DNA of 64,000 bases from contig JAMIFM010000010.1 in NCBI GenBank assembly GCA_035906255.1, forward strand, positions 310,001-374,000, given 5' to 3'. The position numbers and the translations under genes were made by a program. Positions 25,905 through 33,890 of this stretch are shown piece after piece (positions within the stretch are counted from its first letter, which is position 1; every line of letters starts with the position of its first letter). The stretch is from SB11 sp035906255. GTDB taxonomy: Bacteria > Bacteroidota > Bacteroidia > UBA8524. The notes beneath the pieces were generated by a model. It was not told the DNA's origin, did no database searches, and worked only from the letters and a program-made list of their open reading frames with translations.

Positions 25905-25988
25905 CTGCCATTCCGAAGCGCAGCGAGGAAACTTATTGCAAGTGTGATAACAAAGCGCGATAAGTTGCTTCCTGCGTCAGCATGACAG
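25905..25988. repeat. Putative interspersed palindromic intergenic repeat
   Basis: The left half holds CCGAAGCGCAGCGAGGAAACTTAT; the right half, read in reverse, holds TGACGCAGGAAGCAACTTATCGC. The two share the core AGGAA-x-AACTTAT-xGC in opposite orientation, flanked by TGCCATTCC and TGTCATGCTG. This is the layout of REP/MITE-like repeats common between Bacteroidota genes. Only one copy is in the window. Confidence 0.5.
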
Positions 25989-26011
25989 CAATTATCCATT
26001 ATACACGGTCA

Positions 26012-26056
26012 CAAAAACAGAAAGGGCGACCATTTTAGTCGCCCTTTCTGTTTTTG
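26012..26056. terminator. Bidirectional terminator
   Basis: A perfect 19-bp stem (CAAAAACAGAAAGGGCGAC and its complement) with a 7-nt loop and T-rich ends on both strands. It lies 12 bp from the stop of the leftward Fe-S operon (26068). Confidence 0.85.
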
Positions 26057-26067
26057 ATTTACCAGTA

Positions 26068-26859
26068 TTATAAGTCTTTGGCTTGCGCTATTAGTTCTGC
26101 AATATCCAACACCTGTATTTCGGCTTCTTTTTCAGCGTGTTTCACACCGTCGCGAAGCATTGTCATACAAAATGGGCAAGCAGAAGCTACAACCCCTGCT
26201 TTTGTTTCTAAAACATCTTCAGTACGTTCTATGTTAACCTCTTTGTTTCCGTTTTCGGCTTCTTTAAACATTTGAGCACCACCTGCGCCGCAGCAAAGGC
26301 CATTGGTGCGGCAACGCTTCATTTCAATGAGTTCAGCGTCCAGTTTTTCAAGCAATGCACGGGGTGCTTCGTAAATGCCGTTTGCACGACCCAAGTAGCA
26401 ACTATCGTGGTAGGTTACTTTTTTGCCTTTATACAAGCCGCCTTCAATGGTCAGCCTACCTTCGGTGATAAGAGCTTGTAAAAACGATGTATGGTGCATC
26501 ACCTCATAGCTTCCGCCCAATGTAGGGTATTCGTTCTTCAGAGTGTTAAAACAGTGCGGGCAAGCCGTTACTATCTTTTTCACCCCGTAAGCCTCAAGTG
26601 TTGCAATGTTTGTCATTGCCTGCATTTGAAACAAAAACTCGTTGCCTGCGCGTTTCGCAGGGTCGCCCGTACAGGTTTCTTCTTGGCCAAGTATAGCAAA
26701 CTTTACTCCTGCATGGTGCAGCAGTTTAGCAAATGCTTTGGTTACTTTTTGGGCACGCTCGTCAAAACTTCCTGCGCAGCCTACCCAAAACAATACTTCG
26801 GGGGCTTCGCCTGCGGCAGCCATTTCTGCCATCGTTTTCACTTGTATTGGTTCGCTCAT
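26068..26859 (-). CDS. CCG-domain (Fe-S)-binding protein, HdrB/HdrD-like
   Basis: 263 residues from ATG 26859 (MSEPIQVKTMAEMAAAG). It carries the two-CCG architecture of heterodisulfide-reductase-type subunits: LFWVGCAGSFDERAQKV, CPHCFNTLKNEYP, the second HDSCYLGRANG and NGLCCGAGGAQMFKEAE, and CPFCMTMLRDGVKH. Such domains bind a non-cubane [4Fe-4S] cluster or act as electron transfer modules. With the membrane Fe-S protein upstream (27226-28512) it forms a split version of HdrDE/ETF:menaquinone-oxidoreductase-like enzymes. A role in passing electrons between a soluble donor and quinone is inferred. Last gene of a three-gene operon. Confidence 0.85.
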   Translation of the reverse strand: MSEPIQVKTMAEMAAAGEAPEVLFWVGCAGSFDERAQKVTKAFAKLLHHAGVKFAILGQEETCTGDPAKRAGNEFLFQMQAMTNIATLEAYGVKKIVTACPHCFNTLKNEYPTLGGSYEVMHHTSFLQALITEGRLTIEGGLYKGKKVTYHDSCYLGRANGIYEAPRALLEKLDAELIEMKRCRTNGLCCGAGGAQMFKEAENGNKEVNIERTEDVLETKAGVVASACPFCMTMLRDGVKHAEKEAEIQVLDIAELIAQAKDL

Positions 26860-26866
26860 ATCTCTG

Positions 26867-27223
26867 TTATAAATTGCTCTCAGCCATCGGCTGTAGCTGT
26901 AATAAAACCGCTTTGTCAATATCTTTTTTGCGTATCAGCACATAATGGCTGAAGCCAAAACGGCGTGGACCACCGCATGCAAGTATTGCACGTCCGGGCC
27001 CATGATTACGCGGATAACCGTTTAAAATTTCGATGCCGTTGTTTTGCAGATAATTTTTACAGTTTTCAAAATTCTGTAATGAATCATTGGTAACGGTAAA
27101 CGGGGTAAGGTTGCAATCCAACTCACTGTAATAATACCAAACAGCACTGTTTTCATTTTCTTTTTTACACGAAAAGAAAACAAGCGTAAAAAGTAGTGAT
27201 ATTATAAACAGTTTAGCTTTCAT
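26867..27223 (-). CDS. Hypothetical lipoprotein inside the Fe-S operon
   Basis: 118 residues from ATG 27223, with signal peptide MKAKLFIISLLFTLVFFSC (lipobox FFSC, then KKENEN). Mature sequence: WYYYSELDCNLTPFTVTNDSLQNFENCKNYLQNNGIEILNGY, then PGRAILACGGPRRFGFSHYVLIRKKDIDKAVLLQLQPM. Three Cys residues. Unknown family. The ATG comes 2 bp after the stop of the membrane Fe-S gene, and the stop is 7 bp before the CCG-protein start, so it is tightly embedded. The longer frame to 27244 would overlap the preceding gene and is not used. Confidence 0.72.
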   Translation of the reverse strand: MKAKLFIISLLFTLVFFSCKKENENSAVWYYYSELDCNLTPFTVTNDSLQNFENCKNYLQNNGIEILNGYPRNHGPGRAILACGGPRRFGFSHYVLIRKKDIDKAVLLQLQPMAESNL

Positions 27224-27225
27224 AG

Positions 27226-28512
27226 TTAAACCTCTTGTGTCCAATTAGCCCTGTCAGATGGAGGGAACTGCCAAGGAGCACCGTTGTTTTCAAGATTGGT
27301 AAACATACCGTTCAGTTCGGTAGGAGCCTGCGATTTCTCCATTACCAAATATTGACGCATGCCGTATATAATTTCAACGGGGTTTATATTCACAGGGCAG
27401 GCTTCGGCACAAGCATTGCAAGTGGTACATGCCCAAAGTTCTTCCTCGCTGATGTAGCTGTGCAGGTTTTTGCCGTCGTCTTCAAACTGTCCGTTTTTAT
27501 CAATGTTTTTGCCCACTTCCTCCAAACGGTCGCGGGTGTCCATCATCACTTTACGCGGTGATAATAATTTACCTGTGGTGTTTGCGGGGCAAACCGAAGT
27601 ACAACGGCCACATTCAGTGCAACTGTATGAATCCATCAGGTTTTTCCAATGCAGGTCGGTAACGTCTTTCACACCAAAACTTGTAGGTGGTTCATAATTA
27701 TCGGGGGGTGCAGCCGAAGGATCCATCATCAGTTTTACTTCTGTAGTGACTGATTCCATATTGGTGAATTGTCCCTTTGGGGTAAGCTGCGAAAAGTAGG
27801 TATTGGGGAATGCCAGTATAATGTGAAAGTGTTTTGAGTAGGGCAGGTAGTTTAAGAAAACAAATATGCCTAAAATGTGAAACCACCATGCGGCACGTTC
27901 AATACCGGCAGCCGTTCCGGTATCCATGTTGGCAAATATCGGGGCTATCAGCCCGCTTATGGGCATTGAGCTGTGTGCCTGAAAATGAGTGTCGGCAGCA
28001 TTCATTACAAACAAAGCCAGCATAAGCACAATTTCTATCGATAGGATGTAAGTAGCGTCTTTAAACGGCCATCCGTCAAGTTCACGCATATTCAGACGGG
28101 GTACTTTGCCGCTATACCTGCGGATAAGAAACACTACGCAACCGATTAATACCAACAAGCCTAAAATTTCAAAAAAGGCAATAGCGGCAGTATATACTGC
28201 GCCGAAAGGTTGCATCAACACACGGTGTGTGCCTGCCAGCCCGTCGATAATGATTTCGAGCACTTCAATGTTTATCAGCACAAAGCCTATGTACACAAAC
28301 AAGTGCATGATGCCTGCTAAGGGGCGGGTTACCATTTTGCTTTGGCCAAAAGCAACCTTTAGCATGGTTGTAATTCTTTCTTTCTGATTATCAGTTCTGT
28401 CCAATGGTTTGCCCAATAAAATGTTGCGGCGTATTTTACTTACGTTGCGCCAAAACGTATATATAGCTGCACCAAGGGCAAGGGCAAAAATAAGTTGCGA
28501 AACAATTTGCAT
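27226..28512 (-). CDS. Membrane-bound (Fe-S)-binding protein (NarI-like plus two [4Fe-4S] motifs)
   Basis: 428 residues. The N-terminal half has five or six helices (VSQLIFALALGAAIYTFW, LAGIMHLFVYIGFVLINIEVLEIII, AAIAFFEILGLLVLIGCVVFLI, ATYILSIEIVLMLALFVM, WWFHILGIFVFLNYLPYSKHFHI), resembling the heme b-binding NarI/HdrE region. His residues occur in helices 2 and 5. The C-terminal half has two clusters: CTECGRCTSVCPANTTGKLLSP and CTTCNACAEACPVNINP. With the CCG protein it makes a split quinone-linked Fe-S oxidoreductase. Cytoplasmic face for the clusters is inferred. First gene of the operon, starting upstream of tRNA-Phe on the opposite strand. Confidence 0.85.
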   Translation of the reverse strand: MQIVSQLIFALALGAAIYTFWRNVSKIRRNILLGKPLDRTDNQKERITTMLKVAFGQSKMVTRPLAGIMHLFVYIGFVLINIEVLEIIIDGLAGTHRVLMQPFGAVYTAAIAFFEILGLLVLIGCVVFLIRRYSGKVPRLNMRELDGWPFKDATYILSIEIVLMLALFVMNAADTHFQAHSSMPISGLIAPIFANMDTGTAAGIERAAWWFHILGIFVFLNYLPYSKHFHIILAFPNTYFSQLTPKGQFTNMESVTTEVKLMMDPSAAPPDNYEPPTSFGVKDVTDLHWKNLMDSYSCTECGRCTSVCPANTTGKLLSPRKVMMDTRDRLEEVGKNIDKNGQFEDDGKNLHSYISEEELWACTTCNACAEACPVNINPVEIIYGMRQYLVMEKSQAPTELNGMFTNLENNGAPWQFPPSDRANWTQEV

Positions 28513-28574
28513 AAGGATTTACGCGGTTGGTAACGACTTCAAAGATGATAAAAAAGCAGTAAGCAAAAAAATGT

Positions 28575-28604
28575 TTTGCAACTTTGAAAAAACACTTACA
28601 TTTG
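28575..28604 (+). promoter_or_regulatory. Bacteroidota promoter of tRNA-Phe
   Basis: TTTG (28575-28578), an 18-bp spacer and TACATTTG (28597-28604) match the TTTG-N19-TAnnTTTG consensus. The predicted start lies just before the tRNA 5' end. Confidence 0.75.
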
Positions 28605-28619
28605 CACTCCTCAAAAAAA

Positions 28620-28692
28620 GGTACCATAGCTCAGTAGGTAGAGCAAAGGACTGAAAATCCTTGTGTCGCTGGTTCGATCCCGGCTGGTACCA
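28620..28692 (+). tRNA. tRNA-Phe (anticodon GAA)
   Basis: A 73-nt cloverleaf: acceptor GGTACCA / TGGTACC, D-arm AGCTCAGTAGGTAGAGCA, anticodon arm AAGGA-CTGAAAA-TCCTT with GAA, T-arm GCTGGTTCGATCCCGGC, discriminator A. CCA is not encoded. It overlaps no gene and has its own promoter and terminator. Confidence 0.95.
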
Positions 28693-28703
28693 CAAAACAC
28701 TCT

Positions 28704-28740
28704 AAAAGCCTTTCAGAAAACAAATCTGGAAGGCTTTTTT
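28704..28740 (+). terminator. Terminator after tRNA-Phe
   Basis: AAAAGCCTTTCAGA / TCTGGAAGGCTTTT, 14 pairs with one G-U, followed by a T-run. The same AAAAGCCTT...AAGGCTTTT core recurs after tRNA-Met at 31416. Confidence 0.8.
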
Positions 28741-28999
28741 GTTTTTACGGGTAAAAATATCCGTTTATCAATACCGAGGTAACTACTGTTTCTTGCCGTG
28801 CGCATTTGTGCCAACTTGCGCTTACTATCTAATCGCAAGTTTGGTTTGAGAAAGGCTGACCACCTAATTAATGTGCACGTATTTCAATTAAATGTTGCCG
28901 TACCATTTCTAAAAACACGGTCTTGACCAACCAAGTTATCGTTGGGGCGGATTCTGAAAAGCCTTATGAGTAAGAACAAACTATCAAAAAATAAAAATT

Positions 29000-29530
29000 A
29001 TGTCAAATACTATCGATATTCTATGCGTTGTTGATGCAGCTACATTGGCTGCCAAAGTTGCCAGCGGCCAATTGCCAGCCGGCTCATTAAATGCCCCTAC
29101 TTCATTGGGGTCGTATTCACAGTCGGATGTGTATGTGTTTATGATTACTGAAAACTGCTACGTGGTAAACGAACAAGCTCAATCAGAACTTACCATCCAG
29201 TGCGATGTGGGTGATAACATCCGTTGGACAATCACCAATCCCGGTGCCGGTGTTGAGTACAGTTCAATTTTGTACAACTTTCAATCAGCAGCCATCGGTA
29301 CCTACGTAACACAGCCTATTTGTCTTCCGCTTGCCGTTAATTTGTACATTAACAATCCCTCAAATCCAACCGCTGCAATGCCAATTGCTTATACCAGCTC
29401 AGCATGGCAAACTACTGCATTGCAAGCTTGCAATAGTGTGCAATACTCGTGGTCGTTTCAGGTGCTTAACCAACAAGGTACGGTAATTGGTTATTTCCAA
29501 TGGGATCCGTTCATCACTATTGAGTTATAA
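29000..29530 (+). CDS. PixA/AidA inclusion-body family protein
   Basis: 176 residues without a signal peptide. It follows the family pattern: N-terminal IDILCVVDAATLAAKV, then NAPTSLGSYSQSDVYVFMITENCYVV, the central GDNIRWTITNPGAGVEYSSILYNF, and the C-terminal VQYSWSFQVLNQQGTVIGYFQWDPFITIEL. The ending YxWDPFI is characteristic of the PixA/AidA family. Founding members are an inclusion-body protein of Xenorhabdus and quorum-regulated AidA of pseudomonad-like proteobacteria; the biochemical role is unclear. It stands alone in a quiet region between tRNA-Phe and a thioesterase, with a leader of about 260 bp. Confidence 0.8.
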   Translation: MSNTIDILCVVDAATLAAKVASGQLPAGSLNAPTSLGSYSQSDVYVFMITENCYVVNEQAQSELTIQCDVGDNIRWTITNPGAGVEYSSILYNFQSAAIGTYVTQPICLPLAVNLYINNPSNPTAAMPIAYTSSAWQTTALQACNSVQYSWSFQVLNQQGTVIGYFQWDPFITIEL

Positions 29531-29902
29531 GATTTCCGTTTCTATCATTCAAATGATTAAGGGGGTGTTGCAAAGTGCTCCCTTTTTTGATTTGTTAACA
29601 GAATTTAATTGCGGGTACTTTCATTATATAAAACTTGTGCTTAGTTTTGCGACTCTTTTATAAGAAGAAGCAACACATAATAAATGTTACACAACAGCAA
29701 TACATATCTTCTAAACTCACGAAAACGCCATGCGGCCCATCGTGCAGTGTGCTGTTGGCATTGTGCGCATTGTTGCTGATAACCCATATTTTCAGCCGGC
29801 CCTCCAAAAAACGATAAGCACAGCAAATATGCCTGCTATAGGCATTGTTGAATTTCGCTAAGGGTCATTTTTCCAACAATCACATTTAAAATTAGTACAA
29901 AA
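29531..29902 (+). other. Leader/intergenic region upstream of the thioesterase gene
   Basis: Contains a promoter-like pair on the + strand: TTTC (29619-29622), 19 bp, TAGTTTTG (29642-29649). A transcript would start about 250 nt before the thioesterase ATG. A 43-codon ATG frame (29730-29861) and a 60-codon frame (29635-29817) have no recognisable protein features. I claim no gene here. Confidence 0.4.
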
Positions 29903-30310
29903 ATGAAACTGATAACGCAAAAAATCTGTATGACCCGTGACTTAGGTATTCACGGTAATTTATTCGGGGGTAATATGCTGTCGTGGATTGACGAAGCCGC
30001 AGCATCAATGGCTGCCGATGTTTGTAATACCCCTAATATGGTTACCGTTAAAATTGATGAAGTAGTGTTTAAGCGACCGGTGAAACTGGGTTACCAAATA
30101 TTGATTTACGGTGATGTATTGGCAATTGGCAATACTTCTGTAACCATGAAAATAGAGGCGCGCAAACGCAACTTTTACGGTGGAGAGGAAGTAGTGGTAT
30201 GTACTACTCATATTACGTTTGTGCGTATTGATGATGAGGGAAATGCTGTGCCTATATCAGGAGATGTGAAACGCAACTATAAGCGGCTGCGTGAGGCTGC
30301 TGTCGCTTAA
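29903..30310 (+). CDS. Hot-dog fold acyl-CoA thioesterase (YciA-like)
   Basis: 135 residues: MKLITQKICMTRDLGIHGNLFGGNMLSWIDEAAASMAADVCNTPNMVTVKIDEVVFKRPVKLGYQILIYGDVLAIGNTSVTMKIEARKR. The GNLFGGNMLSWIDEAA segment contains the Asn and Asp of the YciA/Acot group, and VVVCTTHITFVRID completes the core. Hydrolyses acyl-CoA esters in the cytoplasm; chain length unknown. ATG 29903 is preceded by the long leader described above, and the terminator at 30347 follows. Confidence 0.85.
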   Translation: MKLITQKICMTRDLGIHGNLFGGNMLSWIDEAAASMAADVCNTPNMVTVKIDEVVFKRPVKLGYQILIYGDVLAIGNTSVTMKIEARKRNFYGGEEVVVCTTHITFVRIDDEGNAVPISGDVKRNYKRLREAAVA

Positions 30311-30346
30311 TAAACAGTTCGTGACTTTGCAGATATAAAGCGTGTA

Positions 30347-30376
30347 AAAAACCACCCTTGATACGGGGTGGTTTTT
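30347..30376. terminator. Shared terminator between thioesterase and era
   Basis: AAAAACCACCC / GGGTGGTTTTT, 11 perfect pairs, loop of 8 nt, T-runs on both strands, in the gap between convergent stops. Confidence 0.8.
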
Positions 30377-30387
30377 GCTATTACTTA

Positions 30388-31266
30388 TTAATCATCGTAG
30401 CCAAATTCCTTCAAAGCACTTTTAGTGTCGCGCCATTTCTCTTTTACTTTTACAAACATTTCCAAAAACACTTTTTTGCCAAAGAAATTCTCCATTTCTT
30501 TACGGGCAGCAGTTCCTGTGTTTTTTAGCGCAAGGCCTTTTTCGCCAATTAAAATTCCTTTTTGTGAATCGCGTTCCACCATTATTACCGCACTAATCCG
30601 CAATAATTCGGGTTCGTCTTTAAACTGCTCAATCACCACCTCTGTAGAGTAGGGGATTTCTTTTTTGTACCTGAAAAATATTTTCTCGCGTAAAATCTCG
30701 GCAGCAAAAAACTTTTCAGGCTTATCCGTCAATTGATCTTTTGGGTAGTATGGAGGGCAGGCAGGCAGGTAGCTCACTAATTCATCCAATAAAGCTTGGG
30801 TATTAAATTTATTTAAGGCAGAGATGGGTACAACCGATTTAAACTCGAATAACCCTTTCCAATACTCAGTTTTTTGTACAATCTCTTCTTGGCTTAGCGT
30901 GTCGATTTTATTTAATGCCAATACTACCGGAGAAGCTGTTTTTTGTAGACGTTGCAACGCTTCTGCCGGAATTTCTTTTTCACCTACCTCGGCAATGTAT
31001 AAAACTACATCTGCGCCCTCAAGGCTTTCGTCCACAAAGCGCATCATGCTTTTTTGAAGACCGTATTGAGGGTCTATAATTCCCGGAGTGTCGTTAAACA
31101 CCACTTGATAATCATCGGTATTGATAATGCCCATAATACTATGGCGCGTTGTTTGCGCCTTTGGCGTAATGATAGATAGCTTTTCGCCAATCAGCGCATT
31201 CATTAGTGTACTCTTACCTACATTAGGTTTTCCGATGATGCTGATAAACCCGGCTTTGTGTGTCAT
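30388..31266 (-). CDS. era: GTPase Era
   Basis: Essential GTPase that binds 16S rRNA during 30S subunit assembly. 292 residues: G1 GKPNVGKST (about 12-20), switch region TTRHSIMG, G3 NDTPG (about 58-62), G4 NKID (about 120), and a C-terminal KH domain including ISAVIMVERDSQKGILIGEKGLALKNTGTAARKEME (the GIKG-type loop reads GEKG). Start ATG 31266 (MTHKAGFISIIGKPNVG). Normal length. It is divergent from the tRNA-Met gene by 70 bp. Confidence 0.95.
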   Translation of the reverse strand: MTHKAGFISIIGKPNVGKSTLMNALIGEKLSIITPKAQTTRHSIMGIINTDDYQVVFNDTPGIIDPQYGLQKSMMRFVDESLEGADVVLYIAEVGEKEIPAEALQRLQKTASPVVLALNKIDTLSQEEIVQKTEYWKGLFEFKSVVPISALNKFNTQALLDELVSYLPACPPYYPKDQLTDKPEKFFAAEILREKIFFRYKKEIPYSTEVVIEQFKDEPELLRISAVIMVERDSQKGILIGEKGLALKNTGTAARKEMENFFGKKVFLEMFVKVKEKWRDTKSALKEFGYDD

Positions 31267-31335
31267 TTTAACAATTTTTTAAAGTAAAGTTGCAAAGGTC
31301 GGTAATTAGTTATACTTTTGCACCTCATTTAACAA

Positions 31336-31407
31336 TGCGGGATGGAGCAGTGGTAGCTCACCGGGCTCATAACCCGGGGGTCGTTGGTTCGAGTCCAGCT
31401 CCCGCTA
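31336..31407 (+). tRNA. tRNA-Met (anticodon CAT), probably initiator
   Basis: A 72-nt cloverleaf with acceptor GCGGGA / TCCCGC, an unpaired first position (T1 against T72), D-arm GGAGCAGTGGTAGCTC, anticodon arm CCGGG-CTCATAA-CCCGG with three G-C pairs beneath the loop, and T-arm with TTCGAGT. The 1-72 mismatch and the GGG/CCC anticodon stem are features of initiator tRNA. CCA is not encoded (CTA follows). A TACTTTTG -7 box lies at 31313-31320. Confidence 0.85.
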
Positions 31408-31415
31408 CTAAAATT

Positions 31416-31447
31416 AAAAGCCTTTACAGAGATGTGAAGGCTTTTTT
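31416..31447 (+). terminator. Terminator after tRNA-Met
   Basis: AAAAGCCTT / AAGGCTTTT, nine perfect pairs with a 12-nt loop and a T-run. It resembles the terminator after tRNA-Phe. Confidence 0.75.
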
Positions 31448-31456
31448 GTTTATCTT

Positions 31457-31508
31457 GTCTCGTCCTGAAATAAGTTGACACCTACATCAACTTATTTCAG
31501 GACGAGAC
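31457..31508. repeat. Long perfect palindrome, 22-bp arms
   Basis: GTCTCGTCCTGAAATAAGTTGA (given by position 31457-31478) is repeated in exact inverse at 31487-31508, with an 8-bp centre. The core CTGAAATAAGTTGACA resembles the terminal repeats of IS3-group elements as I remember them. No transposase is between the arms. It could be an IS-derived scar or a mini-element. As RNA it would form a very stable hairpin. Confidence 0.6.
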
Positions 31509-31516
31509 ACCCGAGC

Positions 31517-31549
31517 AAAAAAAAGAGGCTGCCTTTTTGGGGCAACCTC
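31517..31549 (-). terminator. Terminator of katG
   Basis: GAGGCTGCC / GGGCAACCTC with one mismatch, followed on the minus strand by an eight-T run, 22 bp after the katG stop. Confidence 0.7.
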
Positions 31550-31571
31550 AGCAAATTCTTAGCTATAAAGT

Positions 31572-33869
31572 TTATTGTAAGTCAAAACGGTCAAGGTTCA
31601 TTACCTTAACCCAAGCGGCAACAAAATCAGTAGCAAATTTTTCTTTTGCATCGTTACTTGCATACACTTCAGCGATAGCTCGCAGTTCAGAGTTTGAACC
31701 AAAAATTAAATCAGCTCTGGTGGCAGTCCACTTTATTTTTCCGGTTTTCCTATCCAGCCCTTCAAATACTTCTTTCGATTCCGAAACAGCCTTCCATTCA
31801 GTGGCCATATCTAAAAGGTTCACAAAATAGTCATTGGTTAGTGCATCCTTTTTCAATGTTAACACGCCGTGTTTAGAGTTGTCGTGATTAATATTCAGAA
31901 CCTTTAAGCCGCCCATCAATACCGTTAACTCAGGAGCTGTTAAAGTAAGTAATTGAGCCTTATCAACTAATAACTCTTCGGTTGACAATGTGAATTTAGT
32001 CTTCAAATAGTTTCTGAATCCATCAGCCATTGGTTCAAGAACTGCCATTGATTCAACATCAGTTTGTTCTTGTGATGCATCCATTCTGCCCGGTGTAAAA
32101 GGTACGCTTGCTTTGTGCCCCGCGTTTTGTAATGATTTTTCTACCCCCACAGTTCCGGCCAACACAATCATGTCAGCCATTGATATCTTCCTTTTTGCTG
32201 ATGACGCATTAAAGTCGTTTTGTATTTTCTCTAATACTTTAAGCACTTTGTCCAACTGTGCAGGGTTGTTTACTTCCCAGTTCTTCTGAGGAGCCAAACG
32301 TATTCTTGAACCATTAGCACCACCCCTCTTATCAGAACCCCTAAATGTTGAAGCAGATGCCCAAGCTGTAGAGACCATCTCACTGATGGTTAAACCTGAA
32401 GCTACAATTGAGGTTTTTAACTTTTCAATATCTGCTGCATTTACCACCTCGTGGTTAAGTGCCGGAATAGGGTCTTGCCATATTAATTCTTCTTTAGGTG
32501 CTTCCGAGCCTAAATACAAGCTGCGAGGCCCCATATCACGATGCGTTAGTTTAAACCAAGCACGTGCAAAAGCATCCGCAAATTGCGTAGGGTTTTCATA
32601 AAAACGCTTTGAAATTGTGCCGTAAATAGTATCGAAACGTAGTGATAAATCCGTGGTTAGCATGGTTGGTTTATGCTTCACTTTAGCATCAAAAGCATCG
32701 GGTATTTTAGCTTCTGAATCTTTGGCTACCCATTGGTGAGCACCGGCGGGGCTTTTGGTCAACTCCCATTCGTTTTCAAACAAAAGTTTAAAAAAGCCGT
32801 ACCCCCATTCTGTTGGGGTGGTTGTCCACGTTACCTCCAAGCCCGAAGTAATGGCATCTTTTCCTTTCCCGCTTTTATACGAGCTTTTCCAGCCTAATCC
32901 CTGCTCTTCTATCGAGGCTGCTTCGGGTTCTGACCCAACTAAAGAGGCGTCTCCCGCACCATGCGTTTTGCCAAAGGTGTGCCCTCCGGCTATTAGTGCA
33001 ACTGTTTCTTCATCGTTCATTCCCATGCGGCCAAATGTTTCGCGAATGTCTTTTGCGGCAGCAATTGGGTCGGGGTTGCCGTTTGGCCCTTCGGGATTCA
33101 CATAAATCAAACCCATTTGCACAGCAGCAAGAGGGTTTTCAAGCTCACGGTCTCCTGTGTAACGCTCATCTGCTAACCATTTCTTTTCTGAACCCCAATA
33201 CACATTTTCTTCAGGTTCCCACACATCTTCTCTTCCGCCTGCAAAACCAAACGTTTTAAAGCCCATCGATTCTAAGGCAACATTTCCTGTAAGAATCATC
33301 AAATCTGCCCACGAAATTTGCTTACCGTATTTTTGTTTTATCGGCCAAAGTAATCTTCTTGCTTTATCAAGGTTAGCATTATCAGGCCAACTGTTTTGTG
33401 GTGCAAAACGTTGCTGTCCGGCTCTTGTACCGCCGCGACCGTCTCCGGTACGATAGGTTCCGGCACTGTGCCATGCCATACGGATAAATAAGGGGCCGTA
33501 ATGTCCAAAATCAGCAGGCCACCAATCTTCTGATTGAGTCATCAAATCGGTCAGATCCTTTTTTAAGGATTTCAAATCAAGACTATCAAACGCTTTTGCA
33601 TAATCAAAATCTTCACCCATTGGGTTTGATTGTGTTGAGTGTTGGCGAAGCACTTTTAAGTTTAATTGATTAGGCCACCAGTCGGCATTGTTAGTTGTTT
33701 TTCTATCAATTTTGACTACTGCAGTGTCGTCTAATTTTTTTTGTCCTTGTGGTTCCATGTGGAAAGGACATTTTCCATTGTTTTCCATTTTGTCTTGAGC
33801 TTTTAAATTGAACTTCCCTACTAGAATTAAAGATACAATTAATCCGTATGCGATAGGTCGTGTTTTCAT
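31572..33869 (-). CDS. katG: Catalase-peroxidase KatG with N-terminal signal peptide
   Basis: Heme enzyme that destroys hydrogen peroxide, 765 residues. The start chosen is ATG 33869 (MKTRPIAYGLIVSLILVG), as it begins a signal-peptide-like segment ending near KFNLKAQD; the frame also permits an ATG eight codons earlier. The N-terminal domain has the distal site RMAWHSAGTYR (Arg, Trp, His), the Tyr of the Met-Tyr-Trp adduct in GLIYVNPEG, and the proximal His in IAGGHTFGKTHGAG. The C-terminal degenerate copy is complete. Export is unusual but known for some KatG/KatP types. Divergent from oxyR, whose product probably activates it. Confidence 0.93.
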   Translation of the reverse strand: MKTRPIAYGLIVSLILVGKFNLKAQDKMENNGKCPFHMEPQGQKKLDDTAVVKIDRKTTNNADWWPNQLNLKVLRQHSTQSNPMGEDFDYAKAFDSLDLKSLKKDLTDLMTQSEDWWPADFGHYGPLFIRMAWHSAGTYRTGDGRGGTRAGQQRFAPQNSWPDNANLDKARRLLWPIKQKYGKQISWADLMILTGNVALESMGFKTFGFAGGREDVWEPEENVYWGSEKKWLADERYTGDRELENPLAAVQMGLIYVNPEGPNGNPDPIAAAKDIRETFGRMGMNDEETVALIAGGHTFGKTHGAGDASLVGSEPEAASIEEQGLGWKSSYKSGKGKDAITSGLEVTWTTTPTEWGYGFFKLLFENEWELTKSPAGAHQWVAKDSEAKIPDAFDAKVKHKPTMLTTDLSLRFDTIYGTISKRFYENPTQFADAFARAWFKLTHRDMGPRSLYLGSEAPKEELIWQDPIPALNHEVVNAADIEKLKTSIVASGLTISEMVSTAWASASTFRGSDKRGGANGSRIRLAPQKNWEVNNPAQLDKVLKVLEKIQNDFNASSAKRKISMADMIVLAGTVGVEKSLQNAGHKASVPFTPGRMDASQEQTDVESMAVLEPMADGFRNYLKTKFTLSTEELLVDKAQLLTLTAPELTVLMGGLKVLNINHDNSKHGVLTLKKDALTNDYFVNLLDMATEWKAVSESKEVFEGLDRKTGKIKWTATRADLIFGSNSELRAIAEVYASNDAKEKFATDFVAAWVKVMNLDRFDLQ

Positions 33870-33890
33870 ATTAAATACAGTATTTTTTTT

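Noticed and set aside
29635..29817. 60-codon frame before the thioesterase gene
   Set aside because: Basic, low-complexity translation and a frame on the opposite strand too; no support.
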